Assembly: GCA_001931905.2 (NCBI GenBank)
Contig: MSJI02000259.1
Location: 1 to 64,000, forward strand
Direction: 5' to 3'
Length of the DNA: 64,000 nucleotides
Origin: Cladosporium sp. IMV 00045
Lineage: Eukaryota; Ascomycota; Dothideomycetes; Cladosporiales; Cladosporiaceae
The translations under genes were made by a program, and so were the position numbers. Below are positions 33,294 to 46,375 of the stretch, one piece after another. Under the pieces are notes generated by a model. The model was not told the DNA's origin and searched no databases. It saw only the letters and a program-made list of their open reading frames with translations. Each line of letters begins with the position of its first letter. The stretch's first letter is position 1.

Positions 33294-34863
33294 CTACATC
33301 AACCTGTAGCTATGATACAAAGAGATAATAAGAGCGCCTCCCCCAAGAAGTATCAGACCCCAAAACATCCAGTCTCGGCTCTGACTTCGCTGCTCGTACC
33401 GTTCATTCGCCTCGATATACCTCGCCGGAACCGGAATACCGTCGAGAAAGGGACCGCTGAGGGTGTTTTTGACGATGAGACTGAAGATCAAGCTCTGGCC
33501 GAAACGAGGGAAGAAGTAGTCGACGAAGATCTTTGAGAAAAAGGTTTCTCTGATCGAAGCCGAGTTGGTGTGACGGCCCTGGTTCACTGCATCCACAGCT
33601 CGCTGATAGCGTTTCGCTTGAGTTGCTGTGAATATTGCGTCGATGTCGTTTTCCGTCAGTGGTGCTTTCGGGTCTTGGCTTTCAAGGGCTCGCATCAGTG
33701 TGTTGACGAGGACGGCGGTGGTTTCCAAAGCGCCATTCCCTCCTTGAGCACTGATGGGATGTAGCTGTTGTGCAAAGTCAGTGAGTCAGCGCATTTTGAT
33801 ACATTGCATTCTCTCACCCACCTTGTGCGCGGCATCACCGACTGTCAAGATTCTTCGGTAATGCCAGCGTGGGAAAACGTGATCCTCAATGCTGACAAGG
33901 GAGGTTTGCAATCTGTGTGCATATAGATCCTCAAAACTTGTCGTCTCGGTCAATTGATCCCCGAAGTGTTGCTTCGCCAACTCTGTCTCGTCTTCTTGGG
34001 TATAGCGAGCGATATCTTTGCCAAACACCTTGTCGACACCGGTGAATAGGAACCAGTAATAGCGGTCGCCAGGAGCGGATATCACCATGTAATTGCTGTT
34101 CTTGAAGAAGGCGTTAATCTGCTGGGGCGACTCGGGTAGACCGGGTGGTCGCTTGGAGATGCCGAAGATACACTTTGATTCGCATTGAAGACCTGGTCAA
34201 TGTTAGCACAGTCGTGGAAACTTACTTTTCGGTACGTACTTGTTAAGGGGTCCGCCTCGAAGACGTCGGACTTTGCGCTGTGAGCAATGCGCCACATCTC
34301 TTCTCTGATGGTGCTGTGTATGCCGTCGGCACCGATAAGGATGTCTCCCGTATACTGAGACCCGTCTCTCGTGTGGACGGTGACATTGTTTTCTCCGTGT
34401 TCCACACAGTCGACGCTTTTTCCCGTCAAGACTCGTTCCTTATGCTTCAGACTGTCCAACAAGACCTCGAGAACTGTTTGTCGATCGATGAAAATTTGGG
34501 GATAGCCAATCCTACCATCGCATGAGTATTGGTCAAGTATGAGATTGTCCCATCAGCCACGTACCTTTCTTCCAACTTCTCCGAGAATGTGGTTTCCTTG
34601 GTGTCAATCCATGAGTCACCACTGAATAAACGCATGCGAGCGTTGTAGTAGGTATTGCCGGCGAGATTGTGAATCTTCTCATAGCAACCGAGTTGATCCA
34701 AAATACGAAGACCGCCGGGTAGCAATCCAAGGCTTGCGCCGAGTTGAGGCGCGACGGTCGAGTGTGCCTCGAGTAAAAGATAATCAATACCGAAATGCTC
34801 CAGCATCAACGCCAAAGAAAGACCGGAAACGCTGCCACCAACGATAAGGACTGTGAACCCCAT
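33294..34863 (-). CDS. FAD-dependent monooxygenase (PaxM-type)
   Basis: Four exons, 34565-34863, 34240-34511, 33822-34192 and 33294-33764, keep frame at every join and give 470 aa. The Rossmann FAD motif is at the N-terminus (VLIVGGSVSGLSLALMLE), the middle signature is GADGIHS, and the second FAD motif is VGDAAHK followed by HPISAQGGNGALE. The C-terminus has a membrane segment (WMFWGLILLGGGALIISL). This matches flavoprotein hydroxylases/epoxidases of fungal terpenoid and indole-diterpene pathways; the substrate cannot be told. Exon 2 ends at an early GTACGT donor, after DPLT, and joins to KCIFGISKRP, as in the family. No prenyltransferase or synthase gene is nearby. Confidence 0.88.
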
Positions 34864-36015
34864 GTTGCTAGGAAATCAAAGACTGTGGAATGATGTGAGG
34901 ACATTTTTTGGACAGGGGATTTCTTCTTCTTATGCACATCGTTACGGTTAGAAAAAAACATTAAACCAAGGCCAATGGCAATATTAGACCGGGGCCCTGG
35001 CATCGCGGCGTCCGGAGACTCTGCCATGGCGATGTGAAAACCTCAAGATTTAGACTGTAGTTCGTAGACTGACACTTCGCTGTTGCGCAGTCTCGGCCAC
35101 CGGTCATCTCGGCCTCCGAATATCGTGCCCTCATTTTCGGTGGCCCAAAGCGTAGTAGAAGTGGATCGGTCCGCCCTTTTCCCCATTACTCGAAAAGTAG
35201 CCAGAACCTGACGGATCGTCAGAAGTAAAAGGATTGTTCCGTCAAGCAAATTGAGTTTTGCAAAGTCTAAGATGCCAGATTGAGGCGGCAAGAATGAGCC
35301 ATCAACTTCTCTGACTGAGCAGCACAACCTCACAGCCCTGACTGATACATAGACTTTCCGGATGAATTTTAACCTTGTCTGCCCTGAGTGGACTGCGGTG
35401 TCTCTTTGGAATGTTTCAAGAGAGAGTGTCCTGGCATTCCAAAACGATAAGGTATTAGAAGCCAACACCGTCACATGTCGACCTGTGTGACACATGAGCA
35501 GTCATAGAACGGTGGTCATACAAACAAACAGTGAGCATGGAGTGGACGAACTTCCTGGCGGCGACCAGCATCCCTTCTGATCACTACTGCGAACTAAAAT
35601 AGCACGATTACTGATATGGATATACGCCAGAGCCGTGGCAGCCACGTGCAAGCAAAGCGGTTTCCAAAATAGCCGAGACAGCGACCCTACAGTAGTACAT
35701 ATCTTCGGAATTCTAGAATATCCGTTCGATGCTGTGCTCGACCAGATGGCGAGTGGATCGCTGAAAGTGCAGGTCGAGGTAAACAACAGGCTTGTCGGCC
35801 TTCATTGAGGATCCAACGCCAAGGAGCGAAGGAATATACGGCCGCAAGAGGCATGAAGACGTCAACGATACAAGACTTGCATCGAGGTGCACAACTCAGT
35901 GCTTGGGACTGTGGTTTTTCGATCTAAATGGATAGTGATATAAATAAGCTGGACCCCAATGGCTGAATTGACCTTTAGTTTGACAAACCAAAGCTATCAG
36001 ACAACAACCACAATC
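34864..36015. other. Intergenic, divergent promoter of FMO and SDR genes
   Basis: About 1.15 kb between the divergent monooxygenase and dehydrogenase genes. Minus-strand frames at 35043-35495 and 35502-35786 show no domain. The SDR TATA box lies at 35939-35946. Confidence 0.5.
35939..35946 (+). promoter_or_regulatory. TATA box of the SDR gene
   Basis: TATAAATA, 77 bp upstream of ATG 36016 and only about 12 bp upstream of the earlier in-frame ATG at 35959. A start site 30 bp downstream of the box would exclude the earlier ATG, so 36016 is the likelier start. Confidence 0.6.
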
Positions 36016-37086
36016 ATGTCGTCTCTCATCGGCACGATGATTGTATCAGCACTCATAATCTGGGACTCACTCGTCTCGTCCTTGTTCATCTTAATCGGCC
36101 GTCTCCTTCCCACGCTCAAAGTCAAACCAGTCGACCTCACCGGCAAAACCGCCATAATAACCGGCGGCAACTCAGGAATCGGCTTCTCGCTCGCCCTCTC
36201 ACTCGCCAAACAAAACGCAACAGTCCACCTAGCCTGCCGCAACACCACCAAAGGCGCACAAGCCGCGAGCGAAATCCTCTCCGTCTGCCCTCACCTCAAT
36301 TCCAACCGCATCCGCGTCTTCGAACTCGACACATCCTCCCTCTCCTCCGTCCGCGCCTTCGCCACAACCTGGACCTCGCAGAACCCAGAAACCCAAATCG
36401 ACATCCTCATCCACAACGCCGGCATAGCCAGCACGCCGTCCGACCAACGCACCACGCCCGAAGGCCTGGGAAGCATCTACGCGACCAACTTCGCGGGTTC
36501 ATTCCTTCTCACCTCCCTCCTCGAACCCCACCTCTCCCCTTCCGCCCGCGTGATCCTCACGTCCAGCACGGGCCAATACGCCGCAAGCCCAAGACGGCTC
36601 TTCAACCTCCCACGCCTGGCGCCAGCACCAGGAAATCCTATCCCCGACTCAGCCCTCTACGCCGACACGAAATTCATGCAAGTCGCCTTCGCATCCTTAC
36701 TCCAGGCACGCTTCGACAGAAACCCCGCCCCAATCTCCCCAGCCCGCAAACTCGCCCACGCTTTCACACCAGGCTACACCTCCACTGCCATTTTCGCCAA
36801 AACCACGAGCCCCCCAGGCGCGCTGGCGGACCCTCTCTTCCAGCTTCTGAAAGCTTGCACCTCGCTCTGCGTGCCCGTCGAGCAAGGCGCTGCGACGGGT
36901 TTGTGGCTTGCGACGACGGAGGATGGGGAGGTGGTGGGGGAGGGGAGGGGAGGGGGGTTTTGGGATCGGATGGGGAGGAGGAGGACGGCGGTTGAGGGGT
37001 TGGGGGAGGGGGAGTTGGAAGGGTTGTGGAGGGTTTGGGAGGGGGATACGGGGGCGAGGTGGGGGGAGGTCCCGATGGCGGGTTGA
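36016..37086 (+). CDS. Short-chain dehydrogenase/reductase (membrane-anchored)
   Basis: Single exon, 356 aa. An N-terminal membrane segment (MSSLIGTMIVSALIIWDSLV) is followed by the NAD(P)-binding motif TGGNSGIG, the NAG motif in LIHNAG, a catalytic Ser in LTSSTG, and the YxxxK pair in LYADTK. The fold resembles retinol-dehydrogenase-like SDRs with 3-oxo or alcohol substrates; the specificity is unknown. The end is unusual: codons from about residue 297 turn strongly G-rich, encoding GEGRGGGFWDRMGRRR and further Gly/Glu/Trp. It is divergent from the monooxygenase gene, with which it could share a pathway. Confidence 0.86.
   Translation: MSSLIGTMIVSALIIWDSLVSSLFILIGRLLPTLKVKPVDLTGKTAIITGGNSGIGFSLALSLAKQNATVHLACRNTTKGAQAASEILSVCPHLNSNRIRVFELDTSSLSSVRAFATTWTSQNPETQIDILIHNAGIASTPSDQRTTPEGLGSIYATNFAGSFLLTSLLEPHLSPSARVILTSSTGQYAASPRRLFNLPRLAPAPGNPIPDSALYADTKFMQVAFASLLQARFDRNPAPISPARKLAHAFTPGYTSTAIFAKTTSPPGALADPLFQLLKACTSLCVPVEQGAATGLWLATTEDGEVVGEGRGGGFWDRMGRRRTAVEGLGEGELEGLWRVWEGDTGARWGEVPMAG
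36925..37075 (+). repeat. G-rich tract at the SDR 3' end
   Basis: About 150 bp with many runs of three to six G on the plus strand (for example GGTGGGGGAGGGGAGGGG). It has clear potential for G-quadruplex formation and codes for a Gly/Glu/Arg/Trp tail. Confidence 0.8.
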
Positions 37087-38893
<1,807 letters not shown>

Positions 38894-39688
38894 GTTGGCG
38901 GATGTGAAGCGAGAGTGTGGTGAAGGGGAGGTAGAGAAGGAGGTGGTGAGTAGAAAGTGGGATGTGATAGAAAGAGTAGCGGGGCGAGGAAGGAAGATGG
39001 GTGTTTATTTCAGCGTCTAGTTTTCCTGCGAACGGGCAAATATCAAAGTTTGTCCTAGAACCTAAGATTGCCTAGCGGAGGGTCTGAATCCACCTCCAAA
39101 CTTCTCGGCTCACGGATCTGCCCGCCAACGTGGGTCTGCGGCGTTTTATAACTCAAAATCTGCCTTGTCATTATAGCTACCGTTAGAATGGCTGCACTGC
39201 GTGGACGAGAGTCCATCGCTTCGTCAAACGGGAAGCTAGGTTGCCTGAATGAAAGGGCAAGGCTTAGGTAAATGACATGTTACTTTAACTCTATTTACAT
39301 ACTGCTTCACTCCTCACATTCCCTCCCAGTAATGAGAGGCTTTTTAAGCTTCAGGTCAATCAAAAACCTTCTGGAGACGTGGCCATGGATCATACCTAGT
39401 CAGGCAGACTTCAAGAAACAGATAAGCAACCCACACCGCGTGGTGCAGCCATCTTTACAATGACAGTGGTGTGTAGAACAGACCGATTGTGTGAATTTGA
39501 AGTGGAGTGAACATTTGATTTCTGAGGCTCTCTCGTTGCTTCCCTTTTTAGGCTGAGTCGTGATACAGCACTCTGCCTCATTTCATCATGCAGTGAAACA
39601 GAGATCCGCGCCACACACATGGCCGCAACACTCCGAAAACGCCTGGCTAAGTGTTCGATGAACAAGACTTCCTCCAAATAAACCAACC
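38894..39688. other. Intergenic, no gene seen
   Basis: Promoter of the PRMT1 gene and 3' flank of the next minus-strand gene. Nothing else is recognisable. Confidence 0.55.
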
Positions 39689-41534
39689 TCATGACCTTCT
39701 CGCCGCACTGCAGAGCCTGTTCCACTCGATCTTGAACTCGCTCGCGTCTGCCACCATGAGTCAGCCATCCATACAAATACTGTCATCCGAGAGACAAACA
39801 CCAAACTCACCCTGCTTCGAATCAAACCGCAAAACAAAATGATTCCCATCCGCCGTCTGCGGAAGCCTATACCCGGAAACAAAAACAAACGGCTCCGGCT
39901 TCGGCCGACACATAGTCACGATCGACTGATTCTCCAGCGCCAGAAAATCCTGATCCCTCTGCAGGACATATTTCGTCAAGAAAGCCGTCCAAATCGGCAC
40001 TTCCTCCATCGCGCCCTCGAACGGCCTAGCCTCGAGCCTCACAGCACCAGAACCATAGCATCTGAACAGCCGCAGAGCGTGCAACATTCCATTACCGGCG
40101 CGGATCACGCCGCCGAACAGCTCCTCGTCGTCCATGTCTTGTGGGTCCTCGAGCAGTTCTACGGGAGTTTCTGTCTCGTCTTGGCGCTTGAGGGCGACGA
40201 ACGTCGAGTAGAAGAGCACCATGCGCTCGTAGTAGATGAATTTGAGCTTGGCCCAGGGCCAGAGGGAGCCGTCGCGGCCGCTGGCCCGGCAGAGTTGGAG
40301 GATCGAGCGGTTGCGGATTACGCGCAGGGTGTTTAGCGGGACGCAGAAGAGGCTTTCGCGGTCGCGTGAGTCGATTGATGCGATTAGGATGCGAGCCCGG
40401 CGGTCTTCCGGGCGGAGGTAGAAGGTGACGATGCACTCGGTGTCCGTGAAGGTCCTAAATGTTTCCATGAGCATTTCACTTGTCGGGTATGGTGGGTGGT
40501 TTCACTCACATGTGTGCAATCGGGATAAACCCCTCCTCGCCGAGAAGTATCTTTGCATCGCGCTGAGGTTCGCCCAAGCAGAAGCTCTCGATATCCCTGT
40601 TTCTTGATTGTTAGGTCAAGATACGAAAAGCAAAATCCTCAAACGAATGCTCACAGGTGATAATCACCCCTAAAGGGAGAGCGCGCCCCAACTTGCAAGC
40701 CAACAAAGATGTTCTCCGCCCAATGTCGTGGCGGAGTGCCATAGCTAGAGGTCTGACTGGAGTTCAACGTGTGCGTGGAGCTTGACGTGAGAGTAGGTGA
40801 TTCCAAAGGCGCTTCAGGTACGGGCGGAGGGGGCGACCGCGCCGGATCGCTAAAGTCGGAACCAGGCCTACGTGGTCTTGGTCGTGGAGTTGCGGGTGTT
40901 TGCCACGCAATTTGTGGTGGTTTGGGTGTGCTAGCTGCTAGCTGAGTCTCAGCGGATACGCTTCAAAGACGCTGAGGACGAATTTCTACAAGAGATGGCA
41001 GTATCGATGCTCACCTGAGTCGAGGAGATGGCCTGTCTGCTCGAGGAATTTGGCATGCTCTTGTGCGCGAAGTAGGTCTTGCAGCTTATCTCTTAGGCGT
41101 GACAAAGTGTCGCTGGAACGACCACTTATGACATCCAACAAGTCTCGACAGAAAATCTGATACCAATTCAGCCTGTCCAGGAAATCCACCCTTTCTACAT
41201 TCGACATGCGGTAGTTGAGATCGCCCCAGACCATCCATTGCGAGTCAGCCGGACGATCGACCATGTCCAGCGCGGCTTCCAGCGTGTGCGTCGCACTCCG
41301 ATATACCAGGTCAACATCGCCTTGGATGCGGTACCAACTCGAGCGGTAGCGTGACTCGTGTTGGGAATCGCCCAGCTTGAGGAGAGCAGAGCTGACGCCG
41401 AAGAGCTTTCCTATAGCATCTGTAATACTGGTGACGCTGGACGTCTCTTCATACTGATCGCGAAACACCTTTAGAACGGAGGCGACGTCCTCGGCGTCGC
41501 GGGCTAAGCGGGCGAGGTGCTGTGAGGTGGCCAT
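39689..41534 (-). CDS. Unknown fungal protein, five exons
   Basis: Exons 41015-41534, 40655-40934, 40510-40596, 39811-40478 and 39689-39747 all keep phase and give 537 aa. The N-terminal third is helical (LARLARDAEDVASVLKVFR, IGKLFGVSSALLKLGDSQHE) and spectrin/syntaxin-like in look. Exon 2 encodes a Pro/Ser-rich linker (TPRPRPRRPGSDF, ARSPPPPVPEAP) that ends with HWAENIFVGLQVG. The C-terminal domain (LGEEGFIPIAHIEMLMETFR, DTECIVTFYLRPED, HFVLRFDSKQG) has the look of a beta-rich PH-like fold and ends SEFKIEWNRLCSAARRS. I do not recognise the family. The last exon, 59 nt, uses a GCAG acceptor. A cytosolic scaffold-like role is only a guess. Confidence 0.82.
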
Positions 41535-42951
41535 TGGAACACCAGACGAGAGAGAGGCTGCATTAGCGCTGGCAAATGCTTGAGACCGAGCGGAACAAGG
41601 CAGGGCGAAGCTTCAGAACAAGGCCGCGGTGATTGTTGTTTGCGAGCCGCTGGTCGCAAGAGGTGTGCGATCCCGTCGTTCCTCTGGCCTCGAGCTGGTG
41701 GCACGCAGCTGACTCTGTGTCAGGACGAGGCTCGATCGCGAGTGTCTTTGGCAGCCATCTTCATAGTTTCTGCGACGGTCCGGCGCACAGGAGGGCTGAG
41801 TGCAGCTACTGCCAGCGCATCATTGCTTTAGACCGGTGAAGATAGGGTTTTTTGTCCGGTTGGTCAAGTCCAGTATGGAGATTGATTATTTTCTTCGTCT
41901 CTCACCACGGCGATTCGATCGCGTGTGTTTGTGTGCTGTCAAGATGTCATTCGAATGCGTTTTGCAATGTTGTTTGCCTTGTTGAAATGTAGACCGACAC
42001 CCTCGGCGGGAGAGCAGGCCCACGACTTTAACACTTCAAGCTGACCTGCATCTTCCCGTCTCTTCGCACAAACCAAAATTCGCAGATTCGCAATGCGAGT
42101 ACCTTCATCCCCATGTCGAGGGAGCCAGATACACGGCCAGACCTTGTTGTCTACATGTACAGGCAGAGGCATACTGCATCGTTTTGCTTGGTGATACGGT
42201 GGCGGTCAGCGTAGTGACTTGGTTGCATAAGGTACCTACCATGCGGACTGGACGATGCTCTTTCAGCAAGGTCGCTGGGCAGATTCATCTGAACGGAAAC
42301 GAGAAGATCGAGGAAATCAAGGAGAGGATCCTCCCAGCGTTTTAAACAACAGGATTAGGCATCCAACATACCTTGTCGATGGGGCGCAGCGATCACTCTA
42401 TCCTCAGGCACACGACCCATCACCTGCGGCGCGAAACACGACCAATCAACGTACGAAACCAGGCATTCGTATTCGCCCTCGCATCTCATACCGCCTTTCT
42501 CACTATCATGTCAATGCATACGGAACAACAAGCCAGAAGGAAGGGTCAAATCTGGTTTCCACGCAGCCAATTGACTGCACGGTAGGTTGCATATCTCATT
42601 GCATTCGTATCAAAAGCACAGAAAGCAGACTGCTGTTGCTGCTGCTACAGTGTAATCCTACTGCAAGCAGAGCAAAAGCGGCCTTGAAAACAATATCTCG
42701 CAGGGTATCCAGCAGCTCATGTCATCGAAGACCGCCCGCCAACGCCAGGGTTCTTCTCATGAACCATGCTAAAAACGCCGAATATGATATCATCAAACCA
42801 TAGACAGACCCAACCCAAACCCAATCCGCGCGCGATGCGTAGCATTACGATAGCGATCGTCTTCGAAACAGGTCAGACATATCAGCACACCAACGCCGGC
42901 GTCGAATGACGCAAACCGCATGAAATAACCCACGAACAAAGTCCCACGAGC
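41535..42951. other. Intergenic, no supported gene
   Basis: A plus-strand frame at 42255-42803 is Ser/Arg-rich without domains or upstream signals. Nothing else is seen. Confidence 0.5.
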
Positions 42952-43596
42952 TCAAACGAACTCATACTCCTCGTCCGCATCCGGCACCCTCGTCGCGCCC
43001 ATCCCGCCGTTCTTCTTCGCCTTGTCCTTCCTCGCCGGGCTGGCGACCGACTCGCCCTCAGCGTCGAGCACGTCGTACTCGTCCTTGACGAGCTTGACGG
43101 TCTCGCGCTCCTCGAACTTCTCGACGGCTTTGGCGAGCGCGACGTTGAAAATCTGGCTGCCCTGCGTCGGGCCGTGCGAGGCGTCGTAAGAGTACGTGAT
43201 GTCCGCGTCGGCGGGCGGGGAGGGCGTGTCGTCGGAGAAGTCGGACGCGGACGTGTTGGACGAGGCTTCGTCGCTCGTGTTGCCTTCGAGCATGGCTTGT
43301 TTGCGCGAGAGGCGGGCGTGGTTGACGGGCCGGCCGAGGCCGAACTGGAAGCGGGGGGAGGTCTTGATGGCACTGCGGATGGCGGTGGTTAGTGGTGTTT
43401 GTTCGACAGGCGGGATGGGATACAAAGGCGGTGGTCCTTACGTGTCAGACGGACGCAGAGGGCGAGGGTTGCCGATGCCGCGGCCGCGAGTCTCGACGGC
43501 GCCCATGCCCCATTTGTGCTTGCGTGCTGCGTCGCGCTTGTAGTCTTGAGCACCGCTGCGCAGGTCGGAGGTCGACGAGGTTTGCTCAGAGGACAT
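42952..43596 (-). CDS. Unknown small acidic/Ser-rich protein
   Basis: Two exons, 43442-43596 and 42952-43372, join in phase 2 across a 69-bp intron (GTAAGG...ACTAAC...CGCAG) to 191 aa. It opens MSSEQTSSTSDLRSGAQDYK, then a basic segment (RDAARKHKWGMGAVETRGRG) and RFQFGLGRPVNHARLSRKQ. An acidic Ser/Asp stretch leads to the end GGMGATRVPDADEEYEFV. No membrane segment or known domain is present, and the protein is probably largely disordered. The upstream frame is open to 43683 but has no ATG there; 43594-43596 is the first ATG in frame. Confidence 0.75.
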
Positions 43597-44572
43597 GGCT
43601 GTGGGACAGCTGCAGCTGTTTGTTGACGATGAGGGAGGGACAGAGTCGCCGATCGGCTGGTCTTTACTTTCAGTGATCTGCACTGGTAAGGCGTTGAAGA
43701 AGCGTGGAGCTCTTGTCTGGACGTTTGTTGTATGCGAGGGTTCTTAGGGAGAGAAGTGGGTTTTGGAGTGGACGTGGGAAGCAGAGAGGTCGAACGAGAC
43801 AAGGCAAGGCAGAACAAAGGATGGGATGACACAATCACGGCGACCCGTGACTGGCAGCAGGCACCACGGAGTGTGGAGTCTCAACAAGGCAGGAGTTTGT
43901 GATATGACTGTTTGGCCAACCGAGCTGAAGGTGGCGCAGATAAGAACTAAGGTTCAGGCGTGTTTCACTCCAGAATAGATTATGTCTGAAGAATGCTTGA
44001 GGATACGGTGTCGGTTTGCAGGGTGTATAACAAAGAGAACAAGACTCTCTTATTGCTATCTCAACACATAACAAAGGCCGATGGCATCAAACGCCTGTTG
44101 ACCGAGGAGCTGCCTCCCCAAACAAGCTACACCAAACGCCCTGCATGCCCCGTCTCCACGCGATGATGATAACACGCCGGGATCCGGGATGACCAACGGG
44201 TCATCGTCGTCAGCCACGCCTCACCAACTTCACTGCTCGGCGAATGACTATGCTGGAGAGTTGGAGCGCGTGCGATGACTGGGTGGCGTTACTGGCCTGG
44301 CTCTGCTTATATGACCCAGATCTAGATTGTCCCTTTGTTTCGGTGACGCGCTTGTTTGCAGACCTCGGTCTATCCATCGAGGTCATCGGCTGTCTGTTTG
44401 CGGAGATGAATCCTCATCATCGACAGCCATGATGAGCGATAGTCGGCCAATCCCCTGTTGTGCTTATTATAGAACCTATTCATATTATCTTGTTCAAAGG
44501 CTAACCAGACGCGTTCACCGAACCCTATCTCGATCGGAGAGCCATGTTGACTCTTTCTGCTTCCATCAATAA
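43597..44572. other. Intergenic, no gene seen
   Basis: Promoter of the small acidic protein gene and 3' flank of the ATL gene. Short frames only. Confidence 0.55.
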
Positions 44573-45197
44573 TCATACAAACAAACCCTCTTCCTCGCCA
44601 TCCGACTCCGCCTCCCGACTAGGCAGTCTATCAGGGAACCATCCATAGACTCTGAAATCAACAGTTCTTTCACCTAGACTGCCGCGGTCGACCTGGACGC
44701 CTTCCTGAACCAGGGCATCTTCGTGACGTGCAGCGCCGTTGACTCCCCTACAATGAGAATCAGCATATAGATGTCTGAACGATTTGTAGCGAAATCTGAC
44801 CTTGGGCTGATGACCCCTTTGGAGTTAATTACACGCTGCCACGGGACGGTGTCGCTGTTGTAGCGCGCGTTGGGTTGATTCGAGGCCGATGGCAGGTGTT
44901 TGAGGCAGACGCCTACTTGTCTATGTGATTGTTAGCCGATTGAGAGTCTTCTTCTTGGTGATGAACAACCAAGTAGCTGACCTTGGTCTTTCGGCTATAA
45001 GGTCGTACAGATGTCAATGGGTCGTTCTCTTTACTGCTCGTCATTGCACGCATGTACTTACGATAGCCGATGAGCGTGGCAATGTGGCCGTATGATGTGA
45101 CTCGACCGTGAGGTATCTCTTGTATCGCTTGATACACTGCCGCGAACCAAGCGGCTGCCTCTTCAGTCTGTGGCATGATGTCGATTACGTCTTTCAC
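44573..45197 (-). CDS. ATL1: Alkyltransferase-like protein (ATL1 type)
   Basis: ATL proteins bind O6-alkylguanine in DNA and hand the lesion to nucleotide excision repair without removing the alkyl group. Four exons, 45062-45197, 44982-44994, 44801-44920 and 44573-44747, give 147 aa. Exon 2 is a 13-nt microexon; only with it does the recognition helix read YPERPRQVGVCLKHLPS, with the Arg finger at R50. The MGMT active-site PCHRV is VPWQRV here, Trp (W77) replacing the alkyl-accepting Cys, which defines ATLs. The C-terminal tail past FRVYGWFPD is acidic. The start could be MKDVIDIMPQ (45197) or MPQTEE (45176). Confidence 0.9.
44982..44994 (-). other. ATL1: 13-nt coding microexon of the ATL gene
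   Basis: Microexon CCGAAAGACCAAG is flanked by a 67-bp intron (GTAAGT...TTATAG) and a 61-bp intron (GTCAGC...GCTAAC...CATAG). It supplies Pro-Glu-Arg-Pro and two bases of an Arg codon of the DNA-binding helix. Confidence 0.85.
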
Positions 45198-45382
45198 ATA
45201 ATTTGTGGTGCTGGGCAGTCAAGTATGTCTGCGTGATACAGTAATAATAATGCTCGATTAAACGTACTGCAAGCACTCTCACCCCACAGCCAATCACAGC
45301 GCTCGTGAGCCATAGCCGAGCTACCTTCTTCTTCTAGATCTCACAAACCCTCTTATGAACCCACACCAACACCCACAAGATC

Positions 45383-46375
45383 ATGCCTCTAGCAGACTAC
45401 CTCGCAAAGAACTACCTCTCAGCCGACTCCAAACCCACCAAAAAGCGCAAAAGAAAAGAAGCCCAAGCCGAAGCCCTCACCATCGCCGACGACGGCGCCG
45501 ACGACTGGACCAACGGCGCAAACCACAACTCCTCTGACGATGACGGCCCTACGGTTTCCGGCGGCGCAGCCCTCGCCGGAGGCCTGAACAAACCAACCAA
45601 AAAATCAAAATGGATCACAGTCGGCTCAAACGCGCCCAAAGACTCCGACCAAGCAGCGGCAGACGCCATCCTGGCAGACGCGCAAGCGGAGAGCAAAGCG
45701 CGGGAAAACGCAGATGACGATGCGCCTACAATCGAGGGCGAGGGGTACGATGGCCCCATGATGGGGTCGGGCGCTATGGCTGGGCTGCAGAGCGCGGATC
45801 AAGTCACGGCGGCGCTGAAGAGGAAGGAGAAGGCGGAGCGGAAAGCCATGCAAGAGGCTGGGTTGGATCCGACGGGTAAAGCGCAAGAGACTATCTATCG
45901 CGATGCTTCTGGAAGGATTATCAATGTGGCTATGAAGAGGGCGGAGCTGCGCGCCAAGGCGGAGGAGGAGGAGAGGAAAAATCAGGAGGAGCTGGAGAGC
46001 AGGAAGGGTGATGTGCAGAGGCGGGAGAAGGAGGAGAGGATGCAGGCGCTGAAAGATATGAAAGTCCAGGGGGTGGCGCGGCACGCGGATGATGAGAAGA
46101 TGAATGCGGAGCTGAAGGAGAAGGAGAGATGGAATGATCCTATGGCTCAGCTGTTGGCGAGCAAGAAGACTTCTGGGACGAGTAAGGGTGGGAAGGCAAA
46201 GAGCAGTGCTAGGAGCTATCAGGGTGCTGCTGAGCCGAACAGATATGGCATTCGACCTGGTTGGAGGTGGGATGGTGTTGATCGGTCGAATGGTTTTGAG
46301 AAGAAGTGGTTCCAGGCGCGTAATGCGGCTCAGAATCGAGAGGCTCTCAAGTATGCATGGCAGATGGATGAATGA
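45383..46375 (+). CDS. CWC26: Pre-mRNA-splicing factor CWC26 (Bud13)
   Basis: Single exon, 330 aa. Bud13/CWC26 is a subunit of the RES complex that joins the activated spliceosome and helps retention and splicing of some pre-mRNAs. The N-terminus MPLADYLAKNYLSAD is the family start. A charged disordered middle follows with a SKWITVGSN segment. The C-terminal conserved part has ETIYRDASGRIIN and PNRYGIRPGWRWDGVDRSNG, ending FEKKWFQARN. It lies divergent from the ATL gene, with only 185 bp between the starts. Confidence 0.95.
   Translation: MPLADYLAKNYLSADSKPTKKRKRKEAQAEALTIADDGADDWTNGANHNSSDDDGPTVSGGAALAGGLNKPTKKSKWITVGSNAPKDSDQAAADAILADAQAESKARENADDDAPTIEGEGYDGPMMGSGAMAGLQSADQVTAALKRKEKAERKAMQEAGLDPTGKAQETIYRDASGRIINVAMKRAELRAKAEEEERKNQEELESRKGDVQRREKEERMQALKDMKVQGVARHADDEKMNAELKEKERWNDPMAQLLASKKTSGTSKGGKAKSSARSYQGAAEPNRYGIRPGWRWDGVDRSNGFEKKWFQARNAAQNREALKYAWQMDE

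Noticed and set aside
35959..36015. Upstream ATG extending the SDR by 19 codons
   Set aside because: It lies about 12 bp after the TATA box, so it is probably upstream of transcription start; the membrane segment begins at 36016.
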